62,864 bases of DNA from Streptomonospora alba (lineage in GTDB: Bacteria; Actinomycetota; Actinomycetes; Streptosporangiales; Streptosporangiaceae): positions 1 through 62,864 of the forward strand of contig NZ_JROO01000048.1 in NCBI RefSeq assembly GCF_000826685.1, in the 5' to 3' direction. The notes below the pieces were generated by a model, which worked only from the letters and a program-made list of their open reading frames with translations, was not told the DNA's origin and ran no database searches. Each line of letters opens with the position of its first letter. The stretch's first letter is position 1. Of the stretch, positions 61,711-62,864 are shown piece after piece. Position numbers and translations under genes: made by a program.

Positions 61711-62864
61711 ATGTCCCCCTGCACTGCCGTATCAGAACTGTCCGGATGACCCGGCGGGTTCCACAGCCGATCGGTGTTCGTTCCTACTCCGTCGATCATC
61801 CTAGTGCAGTTCGCGCAGCAGTCAGCCGGAGTGGGACCGGACCTGTACAGGGTGAACGTCGGGTCGATCTGGATGTCGGAAAGGTTTCCCGTGTCCTGCC
61901 CGCGCATATTCAGCAGCTCGTTCAGCGCCTTGACCTCTGCGTGCCGGAGCGGGTGGTCATTGTGCGGGAATTCGATGTCGTCGATCTTCTCGCCGTTCGA
62001 GCGGTCGTGGAGCGGATAGGGGCCGTCGTCGCGGATGGCTTCCATCCGGGCCTCCAGCAGCGGGTGCAGCTCATCCGGAGGAATGGTGTTCCGAGGACGG
62101 CCGTTGATCGCTTCGACGACCGTTCCGCTCTGCCTGTCTATTGCGACCGCATTGACCGCGCCGCCCATATCGCCGAGCGATTTCTTGGACACCTCTCCGT
62201 CTTCGACCAATCCGCGCATGGTATTCGCCCGGTCGGTGACCAGATCGCGGATATAGGAGTTGACGGGCTTACCGTCGACCTCCTCGATGAGGCCGTCGGG
62301 TCCGCGTTCGACCCGGGTTTCGTCGAGTCGCTCCAGCACCTGGCCCGTGTCGGAGTCGGCAGGCGGCGGCTTCGATGCGGGGTCGTCGCCGCTGTCGCCG
62401 AGGTCCTCGTCATCGCGGGACGGGTCATCGGAATCGCCGTCCCGACCGTCCGCGTCCGGCCCGTCGGCCGCTTCGGGCCCGTCCTGCCGGTCGGGGCTCT
62501 GGCCCGGGTCCTCGTCGCCTCGCTCCTGCGGTGCGTCGTCCTGGCGATCGGGAGTGTCGGAATCCCTCTCGCCGCCGGGTTGCTCCTGCCCGTCTCGGCT
62601 GCCCTGCCCATCCTGGTCGCCGGACGGTTCGCCGCGGTCGGGGGAGTTCCCGGGGGAGTCCCCGGTGGCGCGGTGGTCGCCGGACTCGGAGCCGTCGTCG
62701 CCGGACCCTCCGCGGCCGTCGCCGTTGCCGCCGGATCCGCCCGTGCCGTCGGACCCGTTGCCGTTGTTTCCACCGTTGCCGCTGACGGGGGCGCCGGGGG
62801 CGTCGCCGCTTCCGCTCCCGCCGGAGCCGCCCGAACCGTCGCCGCCGCCGGTGTGGTGCGGCTG
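61707..62864 (-). CDS. Polymorphic toxin, C-terminal YwqJ-like deaminase; N-terminus beyond the window
   Basis: 385 codons are visible; the frame is open to the edge, so the true start lies outside. Visible residues ~1-170 are a Gly/Asp/Ser/Pro-rich hydrophilic linker. The C-terminal ~210 residues carry a deaminase-type site: HAEVKALNELL (His-Ala-Glu, visible ~308-310) and a Cys pair in ADCCANC (~349-353). They resemble YwqJ-related putative deaminases at the tip of secreted polymorphic toxins. The toxin probably acts on nucleic acid or nucleotides; target unknown. Followed by an overlapping MORN immunity candidate. Secretion signal is not visible. Confidence 0.72.
   Translation of the reverse strand, partial: QPHHTGGGDGSGGSGGSGSGDAPGAPVSGNGGNNGNGSDGTGGSGGNGDGRGGSGDDGSESGDHRATGDSPGNSPDRGEPSGDQDGQGSRDGQEQPGGERDSDTPDRQDDAPQERGDEDPGQSPDRQDGPEAADGPDADGRDGDSDDPSRDDEDLGDSGDDPASKPPPADSDTGQVLERLDETRVERGPDGLIEEVDGKPVNSYIRDLVTDRANTMRGLVEDGEVSKKSLGDMGGAVNAVAIDRQSGTVVEAINGRPRNTIPPDELHPLLEARMEAIRDDGPYPLHDRSNGEKIDDIEFPHNDHPLRHAEVKALNELLNMRGQDTGNLSDIQIDPTFTLYRSGPTPADCCANCTRMIDGVGTNTDRLWNPPGHPDSSDTAVQGDM

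Overview
The window comes from a high-GC actinobacterium. The Cel6B/Cel48A pair with CelR-type operators, the mycothiol-dependent maleylpyruvate-isomerase family protein, the DUF397/DUF6879-type genes and the frequent GTG/TTG starts point to the Nocardiopsaceae (Thermobifida, Nocardiopsis or Streptomonospora type). This placement is inferred from protein resemblance recalled from memory, not from a search. I recognised no rRNA, tRNA, CRISPR array or complete transposon.

Layout. 0-12 kb holds chromosomal housekeeping, mostly on the minus strand: a nucleotide-cyclase-like HTH regulator, a MurA-type enolpyruvyl transferase, purB, purD, purA, a DUF3151 gene, class II aldolase (fba), pyrE and, on plus, cutA. 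12-17.4 kb holds a degenerate GGDEF protein diverging from a plus-strand set: an ECF sigma factor fused to a zinc finger, membrane segments and a proline-rich tail, then an NYN-domain protein and a helical-repeat protein. 17.5-26.2 kb holds a HAD phosphatase, PutP, a DUF1089 protein, a nucleoside hydrolase, an RsbW-like ATPase, a BCCT osmolyte transporter and a DUF2625 protein. 26.8-29.4 kb is a nitric-oxide/oxygen module: truncated haemoglobin, flavohaemoprotein and a translationally overlapping DivIVA-like coiled-coil protein.

29.6-35.1 kb is a cellulase locus: Cel6B-type GH6 and Cel48A-type GH48 enzymes, both with N-terminal CBM2, and two perfect 14-bp CelR/CebR-type palindromes upstream of cel48. 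35.3-50.1 kb is accessory: YrhK, a mycothiol-dependent family protein, a sulfotransferase, DUF397 next to a decayed regulator, DoxX, MarR with twin operators and its divergent SnoaL-like partner, an XRE regulator, a methyltransferase, a frameshifted tautomerase-TRASH gene, RidA, a macrolide-type glycosyltransferase behind a possible leaderless 8-codon leader ORF, and a FAD monooxygenase divergent from a TetR gene. 50.3-62.9 kb has PepSY membrane proteins, a two-repeat OAA-like putative lectin, a TetR remnant, an ABC ATPase/permease pair, RidA, an IS630 remnant, DUF1963, a nonsense-interrupted DUF6879 gene and, at the right edge, a polymorphic toxin with a YwqJ-like deaminase domain followed by overlapping small genes (MORN/YwqK-like, then a 44-aa NERD-like fragment).

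The genes most worth follow-up are the edge toxin module, the leader ORF before the glycosyltransferase, the sigma/NYN/helical-repeat cluster, the globin-DivIVA operon and the OAA-like protein.
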